64,000 nucleotides of DNA from Planctomycetota bacterium (GTDB taxonomy: Bacteria > Planctomycetota > UBA1135 > UBA2386), in contig JADLHO010000145.1 of the NCBI GenBank assembly GCA_020848735.1, positions 27,040 to 91,039 of the forward strand, in the 5' to 3' direction. Below are positions 26,877-36,580 of this stretch, in pieces (within the stretch, counting starts at the first letter, position 1; the number at the start of each line of letters is the position of its first letter). The notes under the pieces are model-generated. The model was not told the DNA's origin. It ran no database searches and saw only the letters and a list, made by a program, of their open reading frames with translations. Made by a program: the position numbers and the translations under genes.

Positions 26877-27742
26877 CCGATTCCACTCCCAAGCGCCCCG
26901 TCGTGCGCAAGACCTACAAGCTCTACGTCGGCGGCAAGTTCCCGCGCACCGAGTCGGGGCGCAGCTATGCGCCCGCCGGCTGCCCGACCGTGCAGGTGTG
27001 CCGCGGCAGCCGCAAGGACCTCCGCGACGCGGTCGTCGCCGCGCGCAAGGGCCTCGAGGATTGGGCGGGACGCACGGGCTACAACCGCGGGCAGATCCTC
27101 TATCGCGTCGCGGAGATGCTCGAGACACGCAAAGCCGCGCTCGCGGCCGAGATCGTCGCGGCGTCGGGCGTCGACCCGGCGGACGCGGAGCGCGAGGTCG
27201 AAGCGGCCACCGACCTCTGCTGCTGGTGGGCGGGCGTCCCCGACAAGCTCAATGCGCTGCTCGGCTCCCAGAACGACGTGAACGGGCCCTTCTTCGCGTT
27301 CTCGACCGTCGAGCCGACCGGCGTGATCGGGGTCCTCGCCGCACCGGAGACGGGCTTCTTCGGCCTCCTCGCGCTGATGCTCCCCCTGCTCGCGGGCGGC
27401 AATGCGGTCGTCGCCCTCGTCCCCCAGGACCGGCCGCTCGCCGCGCTCGCCTTCGGCGAGGTCTGCGCGAGCAGCGACGTCCCCGCGGGCGCCGTCAACC
27501 TGCTGAGCGGGCTCCGCAGCGAACTCGCGGGGCAATTCGCCTCGCACCGCGATCTCGACGGCCTGCTCGTCGCCGGTCTGCCCGAGGCCGCGCTCGGGGC
27601 GGCCGCCGCGGACTCCGTGAAGCGCATCCGCTACGCCGCGCCGGCGCTGCTCGAGCTGCAGGCCGCGGCGACGCCGCGGCGACTCGACTGGCTCGAGCCC
27701 TTCGTCGAGTGCAAGACGCTGTGGCACCCTGTGGCATGGTGA
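26873..27742 (+). CDS. Half-size aldehyde dehydrogenase family protein lacking catalytic residues
   Basis: A 289-residue protein that aligns with the N-terminal, cofactor-binding part of aldehyde dehydrogenases: KLYVGGKFPRTESGRSYA at the start, VEPTGVIGVLAAPE where others have the PWNFPL segment, then GGNAVVALVPQDRPL. It stops soon after the point where LELGG and the catalytic Cys would appear, and neither is present. The end, FVECKTLWHPVAW, reads as a proper C-terminus, not a random truncation. It is coupled by a 4-base overlap to the full enzyme upstream, so it may act as a non-catalytic partner or use the nucleotide-binding fold differently. I recall similar pairs after deoC in other bacteria. 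Confidence 0.8.
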   Translation: MTDSTPKRPVVRKTYKLYVGGKFPRTESGRSYAPAGCPTVQVCRGSRKDLRDAVVAARKGLEDWAGRTGYNRGQILYRVAEMLETRKAALAAEIVAASGVDPADAEREVEAATDLCCWWAGVPDKLNALLGSQNDVNGPFFAFSTVEPTGVIGVLAAPETGFFGLLALMLPLLAGGNAVVALVPQDRPLAALAFGEVCASSDVPAGAVNLLSGLRSELAGQFASHRDLDGLLVAGLPEAALGAAAADSVKRIRYAAPALLELQAAATPRRLDWLEPFVECKTLWHPVAW

Positions 27743-27766
27743 AACGGCGCCTGGTGAGACGGCGCC
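27737..27766 (+). repeat. Tandem 15-base duplication over a stop codon, with GGCGCC hairpin
   Basis: TGGTGAAACGGCGCC is followed immediately by TGGTGAGACGGCGCC, 14 of 15 bases identical. The first copy contains the TGA stop of the half-size aldehyde dehydrogenase. Because GGCGCC is self-complementary, the two copies can also pair into a short hairpin between the convergent genes. Confidence 0.6.
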
Positions 27767-27776
27767 CGGCCCGCGC

Positions 27777-28817
27777 TCATTGCAGCAGGAGCACGATCGC
27801 GTTGTTCACCGGTTGCGGTCCGGCCGTCGCGAGCGTCGCCGTGTCGGAGCCCGCGAAGAGCGCATTGCAGAGCCCGGCGACGCCGAAGCTCGAGTGCACC
27901 GCGTTGCTCGTCGCGTAGTCCGCGATCTGCTGGGGCAGCGCGACGCGCGGGTGCATGAGCTGGGCGCTCAGCATGAGGGTCGAGCCCACGGGCAACGCGA
28001 CGTTGAGCGCGAGCGACGCCGTGCCCGCGGCGCTCGCCGAGAGGTGCGCGGCGACGACCGGGATCACCGCGAGGTGGCAGCCCGGCATGCCGATCACGCC
28101 GAGGTCGAAGGGCAGCCGCAGCGCGCCCTGCTCCACGTTCTCGAAACCCAGGTTGAACGAGACCGGCACCGACGCCGGCAGCCCGCTCGCGCTGAGCGTG
28201 AACACACCGCTGCTCCAGGCGCCGCGGAGCACGCCGCCGCAGCTGGCGCGACCGGCGAGGTGCAAGGTGTCGGCGCTGGCCGGCGCCATCACGAAGCCGT
28301 CATTGCGCACGAAGGCGCCGCCGCTCGCCGTGCCGACCTTGAAGTCGACGACGAAGTGCTGACCGACGTGCACGAAGGGCGCATCGCCGGGAAACCACGC
28401 GGCCGCGACGTTCGGATCGGCGCTCGCCGCGATCGCGGGAAAGGCGACGCTGCGCGGTGCGAGGAACGTCACGGGCGCGGGGCCGAGGTTGTTCGCGAAG
28501 CTCGCGGTCACGGCGCCGAACGCGACGGGCGAGTCCGCGACGGCGATCTCGACGACGCGCGTCTGGGCCGCGGAACCCGCCGCGCGCGCGAGCCGGACGC
28601 CGATCGCGTTCACGACCTGCACGGGCGGGAGGTTCTCGCTCGCGAACCAGTACTGGGCGCGGAAGGGCGTGGTGGGGATGCCGAACGCGGTGGCGCCGGC
28701 ATAGGCGTCGGTCGCGCTGCGCGGCAGCGCGCGGACCGCCTGTGCGGCCAGGGGGCCGAGGACGAGGCTCAGGCTCGCGCCGAGCGGGAGGAGCCTGCGG
28801 AAGAGGGCATCGCGCAT
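27777..28817 (-). CDS. Secreted protein of unknown function
   Basis: A 346-residue protein with a signal peptide (MRDALFRRLLPLG, hydrophobic core, cleavage near AAQA). The mature part is beta-rich with few charges and a C-terminal stretch LPVGSTLMLSAQLMHP. That segment resembles the C-terminal domain of other secreted proteins in this window (SLVGGILYWQ at 37754-39421, NLVGGQLAVQ at 39453-41708). I know no function. The frame starts 24 codons further upstream, but the ATG at 28817 gives a clean signal peptide. A TATCCT box lies 35 bases before it. It is divergent from the antiporter gene. Confidence 0.72.
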   Translation of the reverse strand: MRDALFRRLLPLGASLSLVLGPLAAQAVRALPRSATDAYAGATAFGIPTTPFRAQYWFASENLPPVQVVNAIGVRLARAAGSAAQTRVVEIAVADSPVAFGAVTASFANNLGPAPVTFLAPRSVAFPAIAASADPNVAAAWFPGDAPFVHVGQHFVVDFKVGTASGGAFVRNDGFVMAPASADTLHLAGRASCGGVLRGAWSSGVFTLSASGLPASVPVSFNLGFENVEQGALRLPFDLGVIGMPGCHLAVIPVVAAHLSASAAGTASLALNVALPVGSTLMLSAQLMHPRVALPQQIADYATSNAVHSSFGVAGLCNALFAGSDTATLATAGPQPVNNAIVLLLQ

Positions 28818-28852
28818 GGGGGTTCCGGCGGGTTCGGTGGGGGGCGCGGCGG

Positions 28853-28858
28853 AGGATA
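28853..28858 (-). promoter_or_regulatory. Putative -10 box (TATCCT)
   Basis: On the minus strand GCTATCCTCCGC lies 35 bases before the ATG of the secreted protein gene. A nearly identical CGCTATCCTCTGC lies before the secreted protein at 33497, which supports a shared promoter type. Confidence 0.35.
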
Positions 28859-28926
28859 GCGGGAGCCGCGGATTCGAGGTCCGCACCATTGACTAATGCC
28901 GCTCCGCGGCTGACACCGCGGGCCTC

Positions 28927-30849
28927 GTGAACTGGGTTCCCACCATCGCCTTCGGCCTGCTCGCGGCCCTCGTCTGCGGCGTGATCGCGCGTCGCCTCGG
29001 TCTCTCGCCGATCGTCGGCTATCTGATCGCCGGGGTCCTCGTCGGTCCGCATACGCCGGGCTTCGTCGGCGACCAGGCCCTCGCCTCGCAGGTCGCCGAC
29101 GTCGGCGTGATCCTGCTGATGTTCGGCGCGGGCCTCTCGTTCTCCCTCCGCGACCTCCTGCTCGTGCGGAGGGTCGCGATCCCCGGAGCGCTCGTCGCGA
29201 GCGGGGTCGCCGTGCTGGGCGCGGCGGCGATCGGCGCGCTGGAGGGCTACGGCACGCGCGGGGCCCTCGTCTTCGGCCTCGCCTTCACGTCGGCCAGCAC
29301 CGTCGTCATCGTGCGTGGCCTGCTCGAGATCGGTCAGCTCGGCAGCGCCGCGGGACGGATCGCGCTCGGCTGGTCGGTCGTCGAGGACCTGATCGTGGTG
29401 ATGGTCCTCGTCCTCTTGCCGGTGATCGCCCAGGGCCCGGCGGGCTCGTCGCTGGCCGTCGACGTCGCGGCCGCGGTCGGGCGGGTCGGCGCGCTCGCGG
29501 CGCTCGTCTTCCTGGTCGGCCCGCTGCTCGTCCCGCGCGTGTTGGCGCTCGTCGCGCGGGCGAAGTCGCGGGAGCTCTTCACGTTGGCCGTGCTCGTCGT
29601 GGCGATCGGGGTCGCCGGTCTCGCCGCCGAGGTCTTCGGCGTGTCGCTCGCACTCGGCGCGTTCCTCGGCGGGATGGTCGTCGGACGCACCGATTCGAGC
29701 CATCAGGCGGCGGCCGACGCGCTGCCGCTGCGTGATGCCTTCGCCGTGCTGTTCTTCGTCGCGGTCGGGATGCTCTTCGATCCGCGCTTCGTCCTGGAGC
29801 GGCCGGGGCTCGTGTTCAGCACGCTCGCCGTGGTGGTGGTCGGCAAGCCGCTCGCGGCGCTGCTCGTCCTGCGGCGGTCCGGCGAGTCGCCGGGGACGAC
29901 GCTGGCGGTTGCCGCGAGTCTCGCGCAGGTCAGCGAATTCGCGTTCGTGCTCGTGGCCTCCGCCGTGGAGGCACAGCTCCTGCCGGCGACCGCGCGCGAC
30001 GCGGTCATCGCCGTCGTGCTGCTCGGGATCACGATGAACCCGCTCCTGCTGCGCGCGGCGGGACCCCTGTCGCGACGCCTCGCGCGCATCGTCGCTGCGC
30101 GCACCGAACCGGCGCCCGTCGTCGCGGATGCCGAGGCGGCGCCGCTGCGCGACCATGCCGTGCTCTGTGGTCACGGGCGCGTGGGGCGGGTGCTCGCGGA
30201 GCTCTTGGCGCAGCGGCAGCTGCCCTATGTGGTGATCGAGTCGGATCGGCGCATCGTCGAGGCGCTGCGCGCGCGCGGGGTCCGCGCGGTCTTCGGGGAC
30301 GCCGGCAGCCCGACGGTGCTCGACGCGGCAGGCCTCGCGCACGCGCGCGCGCTGCTCGTCACGGTGCCCGATGCCGTCACGGCCCGCCTCGCGGTCGAAC
30401 ATGCGCGCGCGGTGTCGCCGACGCTCGAGTGCGTCGTGCGGCGCCACGAGCAGCACGCGCGCGACGAACGGCCCACGGCACGCGTGCACGAGGTGATGGC
30501 CGAGCTCGAACTCGCCTATGCCATGGCGCGGGCGACGCTCGAGCGCTTCGGCGTGCCCTCGGTCGAGGCCGATGCGCTCGTGATGGACCTGCGGCGCGGG
30601 CGCGGTCACGTCACGGCGAAGACCACGCGGATCGTCGAACTGCACGTGCCGGAGCGCGCGGCGATCGCCGGACGCCGCATCGACGAACTCCGACTCCCGC
30701 GCGAGGCGCTGATCGTGACCATCGCGCGCGCGGGGGAGTTCGTGATGCCGCGTGGGGACACGGTGATCCTCGGCGGGGATGCGTTGCTCGTCCTCGCGGA
30801 GCCCGCCACCGCGCAGGTCGTGGAGCAGCTGATCCGCGGCGGCGCGTGA
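28927..30849 (+). CDS. Cation:proton antiporter, KefB/YbaL type with TrkA domains
   Basis: A 640-residue monovalent cation:proton antiporter-2 protein. Residues 1-375 hold about 12 membrane segments ([26 protein letters not shown]). Residues 400-520 are a TrkA-N nucleotide-binding domain with [14 protein letters not shown] followed by the acidic VIESD. Residues 555-640 are a TrkA-C ligand domain. KefB-like proteins exchange potassium for protons in response to thiol adducts; others are plain potassium or sodium antiporters, and the sequence does not decide between them. The start is GTG at 28927, preceded by a CCGCGG/CCGCGG dyad at 28904-28921. The neighbouring katG points loosely to stress defence. 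Confidence 0.88.
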   Translation: MNWVPTIAFGLLAALVCGVIARRLGLSPIVGYLIAGVLVGPHTPGFVGDQALASQVADVGVILLMFGAGLSFSLRDLLLVRRVAIPGALVASGVAVLGAAAIGALEGYGTRGALVFGLAFTSASTVVIVRGLLEIGQLGSAAGRIALGWSVVEDLIVVMVLVLLPVIAQGPAGSSLAVDVAAAVGRVGALAALVFLVGPLLVPRVLALVARAKSRELFTLAVLVVAIGVAGLAAEVFGVSLALGAFLGGMVVGRTDSSHQAAADALPLRDAFAVLFFVAVGMLFDPRFVLERPGLVFSTLAVVVVGKPLAALLVLRRSGESPGTTLAVAASLAQVSEFAFVLVASAVEAQLLPATARDAVIAVVLLGITMNPLLLRAAGPLSRRLARIVAARTEPAPVVADAEAAPLRDHAVLCGHGRVGRVLAELLAQRQLPYVVIESDRRIVEALRARGVRAVFGDAGSPTVLDAAGLAHARALLVTVPDAVTARLAVEHARAVSPTLECVVRRHEQHARDERPTARVHEVMAELELAYAMARATLERFGVPSVEADALVMDLRRGRGHVTAKTTRIVELHVPERAAIAGRRIDELRLPREALIVTIARAGEFVMPRGDTVILGGDALLVLAEPATAQVVEQLIRGGA

Positions 30850-31045
30850 ACTTCGCGGAGTGCGGCGAAATGGACCGCCCCTCGCGCGGGTTGCCCTGAT
30901 CGCGCCGATCCGCAGCGCCGATTGGTTCGCGCCCACGGCTGGTCCTACGCAGGTCCGCGCGCGGCCTGCCGGTCGCGCGATCGGCGGCTGCGCTCGCAGT
31001 CGGCTCCGCGTGCAGCCACGGCTGCCTTTCGTCCTGGGTGACCGC

Positions 31046-33376
31046 ATGAACACGAATCGGTTCCGCTCCAAGCAGGCGCCTGCGTCCGAACTCCGTCCAC
31101 GCGCGCTCGTCGCGTCGCTCGCCGCGCTGGCCTTCGGCTGCTCCCTCGCGAGCGGCTGCGCCAGTTCCGGCACCGACGCGCGAGCCGCCGACCCGGCCCG
31201 GCCGGATGCCGCCGAGTGCCCCGTGGTGGGCGCGGCGGCGCAGCCGGCCGCCAGGTCCAAGGACCCGTGGTGGCCGAACCGCCTCGACCTGAGCGCGCTC
31301 TATCGCGACCCGCGCGCCGGCGATCCGCTGGGCGAGGACTTCGACTACGCCGCGGAGTTCGCGAGCCTCGATCTCGCCGCGGTGAAGCGCGATATCGCGT
31401 CCATCCTCACGAGCTCGCAGGATTGGTGGCCGGCGGACTACGGGCACTACGGCCCGCTGATGATCCGCCTCGCGTGGCACAGCGCGGGCACCTACCGCAC
31501 GATCGACGGCCGCGGCGGCTCGGCGTCGGGCTCGATCCGCTTCGCTCCGCTGAACAGCTGGCCCGACAACGGCAACCTCGACAAGGCGCGACGCCTGCTC
31601 TGGCCGATCAAGGCCAAGTACGGCAGGAAGCTCTCCTGGGCGGATCTGATCGTGCTCTCCGGCAACGTGGCCCTCGAGTCGATGGGCTTCACCACGTTCG
31701 GTTTCGCCGGGGGACGCGAGGACGTCTACGAGCCCGAGCTCGTGGACTGGGGACCCGAGACGGAGTGGCTGGCAGACCAGCGCTTCGGCCCCGGGCGCGA
31801 GCTCTCGCACCCGCTCGCGGCTTCGCAGATGGGATTGATCTACGTCAATCCCGAGGGCCCCAACGGCAGGGCCGACCCGCTGGCCGCGGCCAAGGACATC
31901 CGGATCACGTTCTCGCGCATGGCGATGGACGACGAGGAGACCGTCGCCCTGATTGCCGGCGGACATACGCTCGGCAAGGCGCACGGCGCCGCCGACCCCA
32001 AGCGCTGGGTCGGGCCGCCTCCCGAGGGTGCCCCGCTCGAAGAGCAGGGTCTCGGCTGGAAGAACGCCTTCGGCAGCGGCAAGGGCGCCGACACGATCAC
32101 GAGCGGCTTGGAGGGGGCCTGGACCTCGACGCCGATCGACTGGTCGCACGAGTACTTCCAGAACCTCTTCCGCTACGACTGGGAGCTGACGAAGAGCCCG
32201 GCGGGGGCCCAGCAATGGATCCCGAAGGGCGCGGTCCGCCCCGACGTCCCCGATGCGCACGTCGCGGGGAAGCGTCACCTGCCGATCATGCTCACGACCG
32301 ACCTGGCGCTGAAGGTCGACCCGATCTATGCGCCGATCGCGCGCCGCTTCCGCGAGAACCCGAAGGACTTCGAGGCGGCGTTCGCGCGGGCCTGGTTCAA
32401 GCTCACGCACCGCGACATGGGCCCGCACGCGCGGCTGGTCGGCACGGAGGTCCCGCCGCCGCAGCTCTGGCAGGACCCGGTCTCGCCGGTGGACCACGAA
32501 TTGGTCGGCCCGCAGGACGTCGCGGACCTGAAGCAGCGCATCCTCGCGCTGGGCCTTCCGATCCCGCAGCTCGTCCGCGCGGCCTGGGCCTCGGCCGCGA
32601 GCTTCCGCGGCACGGATCTGCGCGGCGGCGCCAATGGGGCGCGCGTGCGCCTCGCCCCGCAGAAGGACTGGGAGGTCAATGACCCGGCGGAGCTCGCGAC
32701 GACCCTCGCGGCCCTCGAGAAGCTCCAGGGCGAATTCAACGGCGGGCAGGGCGGCGGCAGGCGGATCTCGCTGGCCGACCTCATCGTGCTGGCCGGCTGT
32801 GCCGCCGTGGAGGAGGCCGCGAAGCGGGGCGGTCACGCCATCGCGGTGCCCTTCCGACCCGGTCGCACCGATGCCAGCGCGGCGATGACCGACGCGGCGT
32901 CCTTCGCGGTGCTCGAGCCGCGCGCCGACGGGTTCCGCAATCACCTCGGCAAGGCGTCTGACCGTCCGGCTCCGGAACTGCTGGTCGAGCGGGCCGCCCT
33001 GCTCACGTTGACGGCACCCGAGATGACCGTGCTCGTCGGCGGGCTGCGGAGCCTCGACGCGAATGCGAAGGGCTCGCGTCTCGGCGTCCTGACCGAGCGG
33101 CCGGGCACCCTCGGCAACGCGTTCTTCGTCCATCTCCTCGATCCGTCGACCGCGTGGCGGCGCTCCGCCGCCGACCCCCAGGTCTACGAGGGAGTCGACC
33201 GCAAGACCGGCGCCGTGCGTTGGACCGCGAGCGCCGTCGATCTCGTCTTCGGCTCGGACTCGCAGCTCCGTGCGATCGCCGAGGTCTACGCCGCGGCGGA
33301 CGCCGAGCGGGTCTTCGTGGAGGACTTCGTGGCGGCCTGGACCAAGGTCATGGAGCTCGATCGCTTCGATCTCTGA
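31046..33376 (+). CDS. katG: Catalase-peroxidase KatG with export signal
   Basis: A 776-residue bifunctional catalase-peroxidase. Active-site residues are all present: Arg141, Trp144 and His145 ([10 protein letters not shown]), Tyr266 (LIYVNPEGP) and Met292 (RMAMDDEE), which with Trp144 form the Trp-Tyr-Met adduct, and proximal His307 ([10 protein letters not shown]). The unusual part is the N-terminus: a basic stretch, a hydrophobic core [13 protein letters not shown] and a possible lipobox ending at Cys38 (LASGC). This points to periplasmic or lipid-anchored KatG; most KatG enzymes are cytoplasmic. The frame extends 62 codons upstream, but the ATG at 31046 starts the signal. A 196-base gap upstream shows no convincing operator. 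Confidence 0.93.
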   Translation: MNTNRFRSKQAPASELRPRALVASLAALAFGCSLASGCASSGTDARAADPARPDAAECPVVGAAAQPAARSKDPWWPNRLDLSALYRDPRAGDPLGEDFDYAAEFASLDLAAVKRDIASILTSSQDWWPADYGHYGPLMIRLAWHSAGTYRTIDGRGGSASGSIRFAPLNSWPDNGNLDKARRLLWPIKAKYGRKLSWADLIVLSGNVALESMGFTTFGFAGGREDVYEPELVDWGPETEWLADQRFGPGRELSHPLAASQMGLIYVNPEGPNGRADPLAAAKDIRITFSRMAMDDEETVALIAGGHTLGKAHGAADPKRWVGPPPEGAPLEEQGLGWKNAFGSGKGADTITSGLEGAWTSTPIDWSHEYFQNLFRYDWELTKSPAGAQQWIPKGAVRPDVPDAHVAGKRHLPIMLTTDLALKVDPIYAPIARRFRENPKDFEAAFARAWFKLTHRDMGPHARLVGTEVPPPQLWQDPVSPVDHELVGPQDVADLKQRILALGLPIPQLVRAAWASAASFRGTDLRGGANGARVRLAPQKDWEVNDPAELATTLAALEKLQGEFNGGQGGGRRISLADLIVLAGCAAVEEAAKRGGHAIAVPFRPGRTDASAAMTDAASFAVLEPRADGFRNHLGKASDRPAPELLVERAALLTLTAPEMTVLVGGLRSLDANAKGSRLGVLTERPGTLGNAFFVHLLDPSTAWRRSAADPQVYEGVDRKTGAVRWTASAVDLVFGSDSQLRAIAEVYAAADAERVFVEDFVAAWTKVMELDRFDL

Positions 33377-33389
33377 GGGGGATCTCCGG

Positions 33390-33420
33390 CGGATCGCCCG
33401 GCACGCGCGCGGGCGGTCCG
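33390..33420 (+). terminator. Terminator-like hairpin after katG
   Basis: CGGATCGCCCG pairs with CGGGCGGTCCG over 11 positions (one T-G wobble) around a nine-base loop, starting 14 bases after the katG stop. There is no T-run. The next promoter box, TATCCT, begins three bases later. Confidence 0.5.
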
Positions 33421-33423
33421 CGC

Positions 33424-33429
33424 TATCCT
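33424..33429 (+). promoter_or_regulatory. Putative -10 box (TATCCT)
   Basis: CGCTATCCTCTGC follows the katG terminator and lies 67 bases before the ATG at 33497. It matches the box before the secreted gene at 27777-28817 on the other strand. Confidence 0.35.
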
Positions 33430-33496
33430 CTGCGCCCGCTTGCCCAGGCCGTCGTGCGCGGGGCCATCACCGCGGCGACTTCGTCACCCAGGAACC

Positions 33497-33913
33497 ATGA
33501 AGCTCATCCCGACCCTCCTCGCCGTCGCCCTCGCCGCGGGCTTCGCCGCGGCACAGACCTGCACGTTCACCAACTTCGGCCGCCCCTGCGGTGGCACGCT
33601 CACGGGAACGCAGGTGCGCGGCTCCGGCGTCCAGATGGACGTCGCGCGCGCCATGCCTGGCGAGATCGCCCTGCTCGTCGTCGGCCATCAGGCCCCGCGC
33701 CCGCATCCGCTGCCCGGCAGCGCCTGCGCGCTGCTCGTCGATCCGCGCGTGATCCTGCACAGCAATACCGACCGCAGCGGTGCCGCGACCTTCCTCATGC
33801 GGCTGCCGAACGTCACGCCGCTCAACGTCGATTTCCAGTGCGTCGTGGTCGACGTCAATCGCACCGGTCGCGTCGCCGAGTCGACGAACGGCGTCAATCT
33901 CGTCTGCCGCTGA
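33497..33913 (+). CDS. Small secreted protein, free-standing planctomycete-type beta domain
   Basis: A 138-residue protein. Residues 1-19 are a signal peptide (cleavage near AAAQ). The mature protein is one domain with four to five cysteines: TCTFTNFGRPCGGTL, ARAMPGEIALLVVGHQ, PLPGSACALLVDP, TDRSGAATFLMRLPN and DFQCVVVDV. The order (alanine-proline-glycine turn, LLVxG strand, proline-leucine loop before a cysteine, DxxG turn, LP strand, final hydrophobic strand) matches the C-terminal domain of the large secreted protein at 39453-41708. Function unknown; an adhesion or matrix role is a guess. AGGA lies 6 bases before the ATG. deoA starts 27 bases after the stop. Confidence 0.7.
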   Translation: MKLIPTLLAVALAAGFAAAQTCTFTNFGRPCGGTLTGTQVRGSGVQMDVARAMPGEIALLVVGHQAPRPHPLPGSACALLVDPRVILHSNTDRSGAATFLMRLPNVTPLNVDFQCVVVDVNRTGRVAESTNGVNLVCR

Positions 33914-33940
33914 GCGGCGACGACGGCGAGCCTCATCGCA

Positions 33941-35251
33941 ATGCGCCATCACCCCGCGCGGCTGAATCAGCACAAGCGTGACGGGGGCGCGTGGAGCGAC
34001 GAGGAGATCGACGACATCGTCCGCGGTGTCGTCGATGGCTCGCTCGGGGACGGGCAGCTCGGCGCCCTCCTGATGGCGGTCTGCTGCCGCGGCATGAGCG
34101 CGCGGGAGACCGCGCGCCTCACGCTCGCCATGCGCGACTCCGGCCGCGTGCTCGAGCTCGGTGGCATCCCCGGCCGCAAGGTCGACAAGCACAGCACGGG
34201 CGGCGTCGGCGACAAGGTGAGCCTCTGCCTCGCGCCGCTGGTCGCCGCGTGTGGCGTGCCGGTGCCGATGATCTCGGGGCGCGGGCTCGGCCATACCGGG
34301 GGCACGATCGACAAGCTCGCCGCGATCCCCGGCTACCGCACCGACCTCGAGCCGGACGATTTCGTCGCGGTCCTGCGCGATTGCGGCTTCGCGATGGCCG
34401 GCGCCAGCGCGGCGATCGCACCTGCCGACCGGCGCATGTACGCGATGCGCGACGTCAGCGGGACCGTCGAATCCATCCCGCTGATCACGGCGTCGATCCT
34501 GAGCAAGAAGCTCGCCGAAGGCATCGACGGGCTCGTGATGGACGTGAAGTGCGGCCGCGCCGCCTTCATGAAGGAACTCGAGCAGGCGCGAGCGCTCGCG
34601 CAGAGTCTCGTGAGCGTCGGCACCGCGGCCGGCGTGCGGGTCACCGCCCTGCTCACGGACATGGACCGGCCGCTCGGTCGCGCGATCGGCAATCACCTCG
34701 AGGTGCTCGAGGCGGTGCAGGTCCTGAAGGGTCAGGGGCCGGCGGACCTCAACGAACTCACGCTCGCCCTCGGCGTCGAGATGCTGCTGCTCGCCGGCGA
34801 GACCGACGCGGCGCGTGCCCGGGCCCGACTCACCCGGGCCATCGCCGACGGTTCCGCGCTCGAGTGCCTGCGTCGCAACGTCGTGCGGCAGGACGGCGAC
34901 CCGCGCTTCCTGGACGAGCCCAAGGCGCTCGGCAGTGCCCCGGTGCACCTCGGCGTCGCGAGCCCGAGCGAGGGCCACGTCGTCGACGTCGACCCGCTGG
35001 CGCTCGGCCTCTGCGCGATGGATCTCGGCGCCGGTCGGCTCCAGCCGAGCGATCGCGTCGACCCGCTGGTGGGGATCCTCATGCTGGTCGAACGCGGCGC
35101 GCGCGTGACGCGGGGCCAGCCGCTCGCGATGGTCTTCGCACGGACCCAGGCCGCCGCGATGGCCGCGCTCGAGCGCGTGCTCGCCGCGATCCGCATCGGT
35201 TCGGAGGCGCCGCCGGAGCGGCCGCTCGTGCTCGCGCGCATCGGCGCGTGA
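33941..35251 (+). CDS. deoA: Pyrimidine-nucleoside/thymidine phosphorylase
   Basis: A 436-residue enzyme that releases bases from pyrimidine (deoxy)nucleosides with phosphate, giving (deoxy)ribose 1-phosphate. KVDKHSTGGVGDK at residues 80-92 is the phosphate-binding signature; GRGLGHTGGTIDKL, LSKKLAEGIDGLVMDVKCG and the C-terminal alpha/beta domain are all in place. Length matches thymidine and pyrimidine-nucleoside phosphorylases; the two cannot be told apart safely here. It provides substrate for DeoC after phosphopentomutase, which is not in the window. The stop is 10 bases from the convergent ispG stop. Confidence 0.92.
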   Translation: MRHHPARLNQHKRDGGAWSDEEIDDIVRGVVDGSLGDGQLGALLMAVCCRGMSARETARLTLAMRDSGRVLELGGIPGRKVDKHSTGGVGDKVSLCLAPLVAACGVPVPMISGRGLGHTGGTIDKLAAIPGYRTDLEPDDFVAVLRDCGFAMAGASAAIAPADRRMYAMRDVSGTVESIPLITASILSKKLAEGIDGLVMDVKCGRAAFMKELEQARALAQSLVSVGTAAGVRVTALLTDMDRPLGRAIGNHLEVLEAVQVLKGQGPADLNELTLALGVEMLLLAGETDAARARARLTRAIADGSALECLRRNVVRQDGDPRFLDEPKALGSAPVHLGVASPSEGHVVDVDPLALGLCAMDLGAGRLQPSDRVDPLVGILMLVERGARVTRGQPLAMVFARTQAAAMAALERVLAAIRIGSEAPPERPLVLARIGA

Positions 35252-35261
35252 CACCCCTCGC

Positions 35262-36470
35262 TCACATCCGCGCGACGTAGTCCTCGACGATGCGCTGGAA
35301 CTCCGCGGCGAGGTTCGGGCCCTCCAGCGTGGCGACCTTCTCGCCGTCGACGTAGACCGGCGCGCGCGGCGCCTCGCCGGTGCCCGGCAACGAGATGCCG
35401 ATGTGCGCGGCCTTGCTCTCGCCCGGGCCATTGACCACGCAGCCCATCACCGCGACCTGCAGCTCCGCCGCGCGCGGCTTGTCGCGCCGCCAGACGGGCA
35501 TGCGTTCGTGGAGGAAGCGCTCGATGCCCTGCGCGAGCTCCTGGAAGAGCGTGCTGGTGGTGCGCCCGCAGCCGGGACAGGCGGTGACCTGCGGGAGGAA
35601 GGGCCGGATCTCGAGCGACTGCAGGATCTGCTGCGCGACGCGGACCTCCTCGGTGCGCGGCTCGCCGGGGCGTGGGGTCAACGAGACGCGGATCGTGTCG
35701 CCGATGCCCTCCTGCAGCAGCACCGCGAGGGCCGCGCTCGAGGCCACGATGCCCTTGGTGCCCATGCCCGCCTCCGTGAGCCCGAGGTGCAGCGCGTGGT
35801 TCGTGCGCGCCGCGAGCAGCCGGTAGACGGCGATGAGCTGCTGCACGCGGCTGATCTTGCACGAGATCACGATGCGATCGGCCGGCAGGCCGAGCTCGAC
35901 GGCCGCGCCCGCGCTGTCGCACGCGCTCTGCACCATCGCCTCGAGCAGGATCTCCTCGGCGGTCCGCGGCGCGCCCGCGCGCGCGTTCTCGTCCATGAGG
36001 CGCGCGAGCAGCTCCTGGTCGAGCGAGCCCGCATTGACGCCGATGCGCACCGCCTTGCCGTGCTCCTTCGCGACTTCGATCATCGTCGCGAAGTTGCGGT
36101 CGTGGTTCGCGCCCTTGCCGACGTTGCCGGGGTTGATGCGGTACTTGTCGAGCGCTTCGGCGCAGCCGGGGAACTCGCGCAGGAGCACGTGGCCGTTGTA
36201 GTGGAAGTCGCCGATGAGCGGCACGTCGAGACACTGCGCTGAGAGGCGCGCGCGGATCTCGGGCACCGCGGCCGCGGCCTCCTTCGTGTTCACCGTGATG
36301 CGCACGAGCTCGCTGCCGGCGAGGAAGAGCTCGGCCACCTGGCGCGCGGTGCCGGCTGCATCCGCGGTGTCGGTGTTGGTCATCGACTGCACCGCCACGG
36401 GTGCAGCACCACCGACGACGGCGTTGCGGATGCGGACGGCGAGCGAGGATCGGCGCGGTTGCGCGTGCAT
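35262..36470 (-). CDS. ispG: 4-hydroxy-3-methylbut-2-en-1-yl diphosphate synthase (IspG/GcpE)
   Basis: IspG makes HMBPP from methylerythritol cyclodiphosphate in the non-mevalonate isoprenoid pathway. The 4Fe-4S ligands are Cys298 and Cys301 (CPGCGR) and Cys344 (GCVVNGPGE), with Glu351 as the likely fourth ligand, at the spacing known from E. coli. [12 protein letters not shown] and [11 protein letters not shown] are further signatures. At 402 residues it is slightly longer than the single-barrel bacterial form. The frame extends 42 codons upstream; the ATG at 36470 fits the family and lies 10 bases after a TAGCAT box. Divergent from the MFS gene. Confidence 0.94.
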   Translation of the reverse strand: MHAQPRRSSLAVRIRNAVVGGAAPVAVQSMTNTDTADAAGTARQVAELFLAGSELVRITVNTKEAAAAVPEIRARLSAQCLDVPLIGDFHYNGHVLLREFPGCAEALDKYRINPGNVGKGANHDRNFATMIEVAKEHGKAVRIGVNAGSLDQELLARLMDENARAGAPRTAEEILLEAMVQSACDSAGAAVELGLPADRIVISCKISRVQQLIAVYRLLAARTNHALHLGLTEAGMGTKGIVASSAALAVLLQEGIGDTIRVSLTPRPGEPRTEEVRVAQQILQSLEIRPFLPQVTACPGCGRTTSTLFQELAQGIERFLHERMPVWRRDKPRAAELQVAVMGCVVNGPGESKAAHIGISLPGTGEAPRAPVYVDGEKVATLEGPNLAAEFQRIVEDYVARM

Positions 36471-36480
36471 GGGCCGCGCG

Positions 36481-36486
36481 ATGCTA
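36481..36486 (-). promoter_or_regulatory. Putative -10 box (TAGCAT) of ispG
   Basis: On the minus strand TAGCAT ends 10 bases before the ispG ATG. The nine-base context GCGATGCTA is identical to that before the gene at 8963-10195. Confidence 0.38.
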
Positions 36487-36559
36487 GCCCGAAGCGGTGG
36501 CCCTCGCGTGGCTCGTGCGGAGCCGACCGCTCCCGGCTGCGCGGCGCGGACCCGGCCGC

Positions 36560-36565
36560 TACCCT
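36560..36565 (+). promoter_or_regulatory. Putative -10 box (TACCCT)
   Basis: CGCTACCCTCCCC ends 15 bases before the ATG of the MFS gene and resembles the GCTATCCTC boxes before two secreted-protein genes. Confidence 0.3.
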
Positions 36566-36580
36566 CCCCGGCCGCGCGCG

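Noticed and set aside
24439..27742. Bacterial microcompartment locus around deoC and aldehyde dehydrogenases
   Set aside because: No shell protein genes (BMC or pentamer type) are present anywhere in the window.
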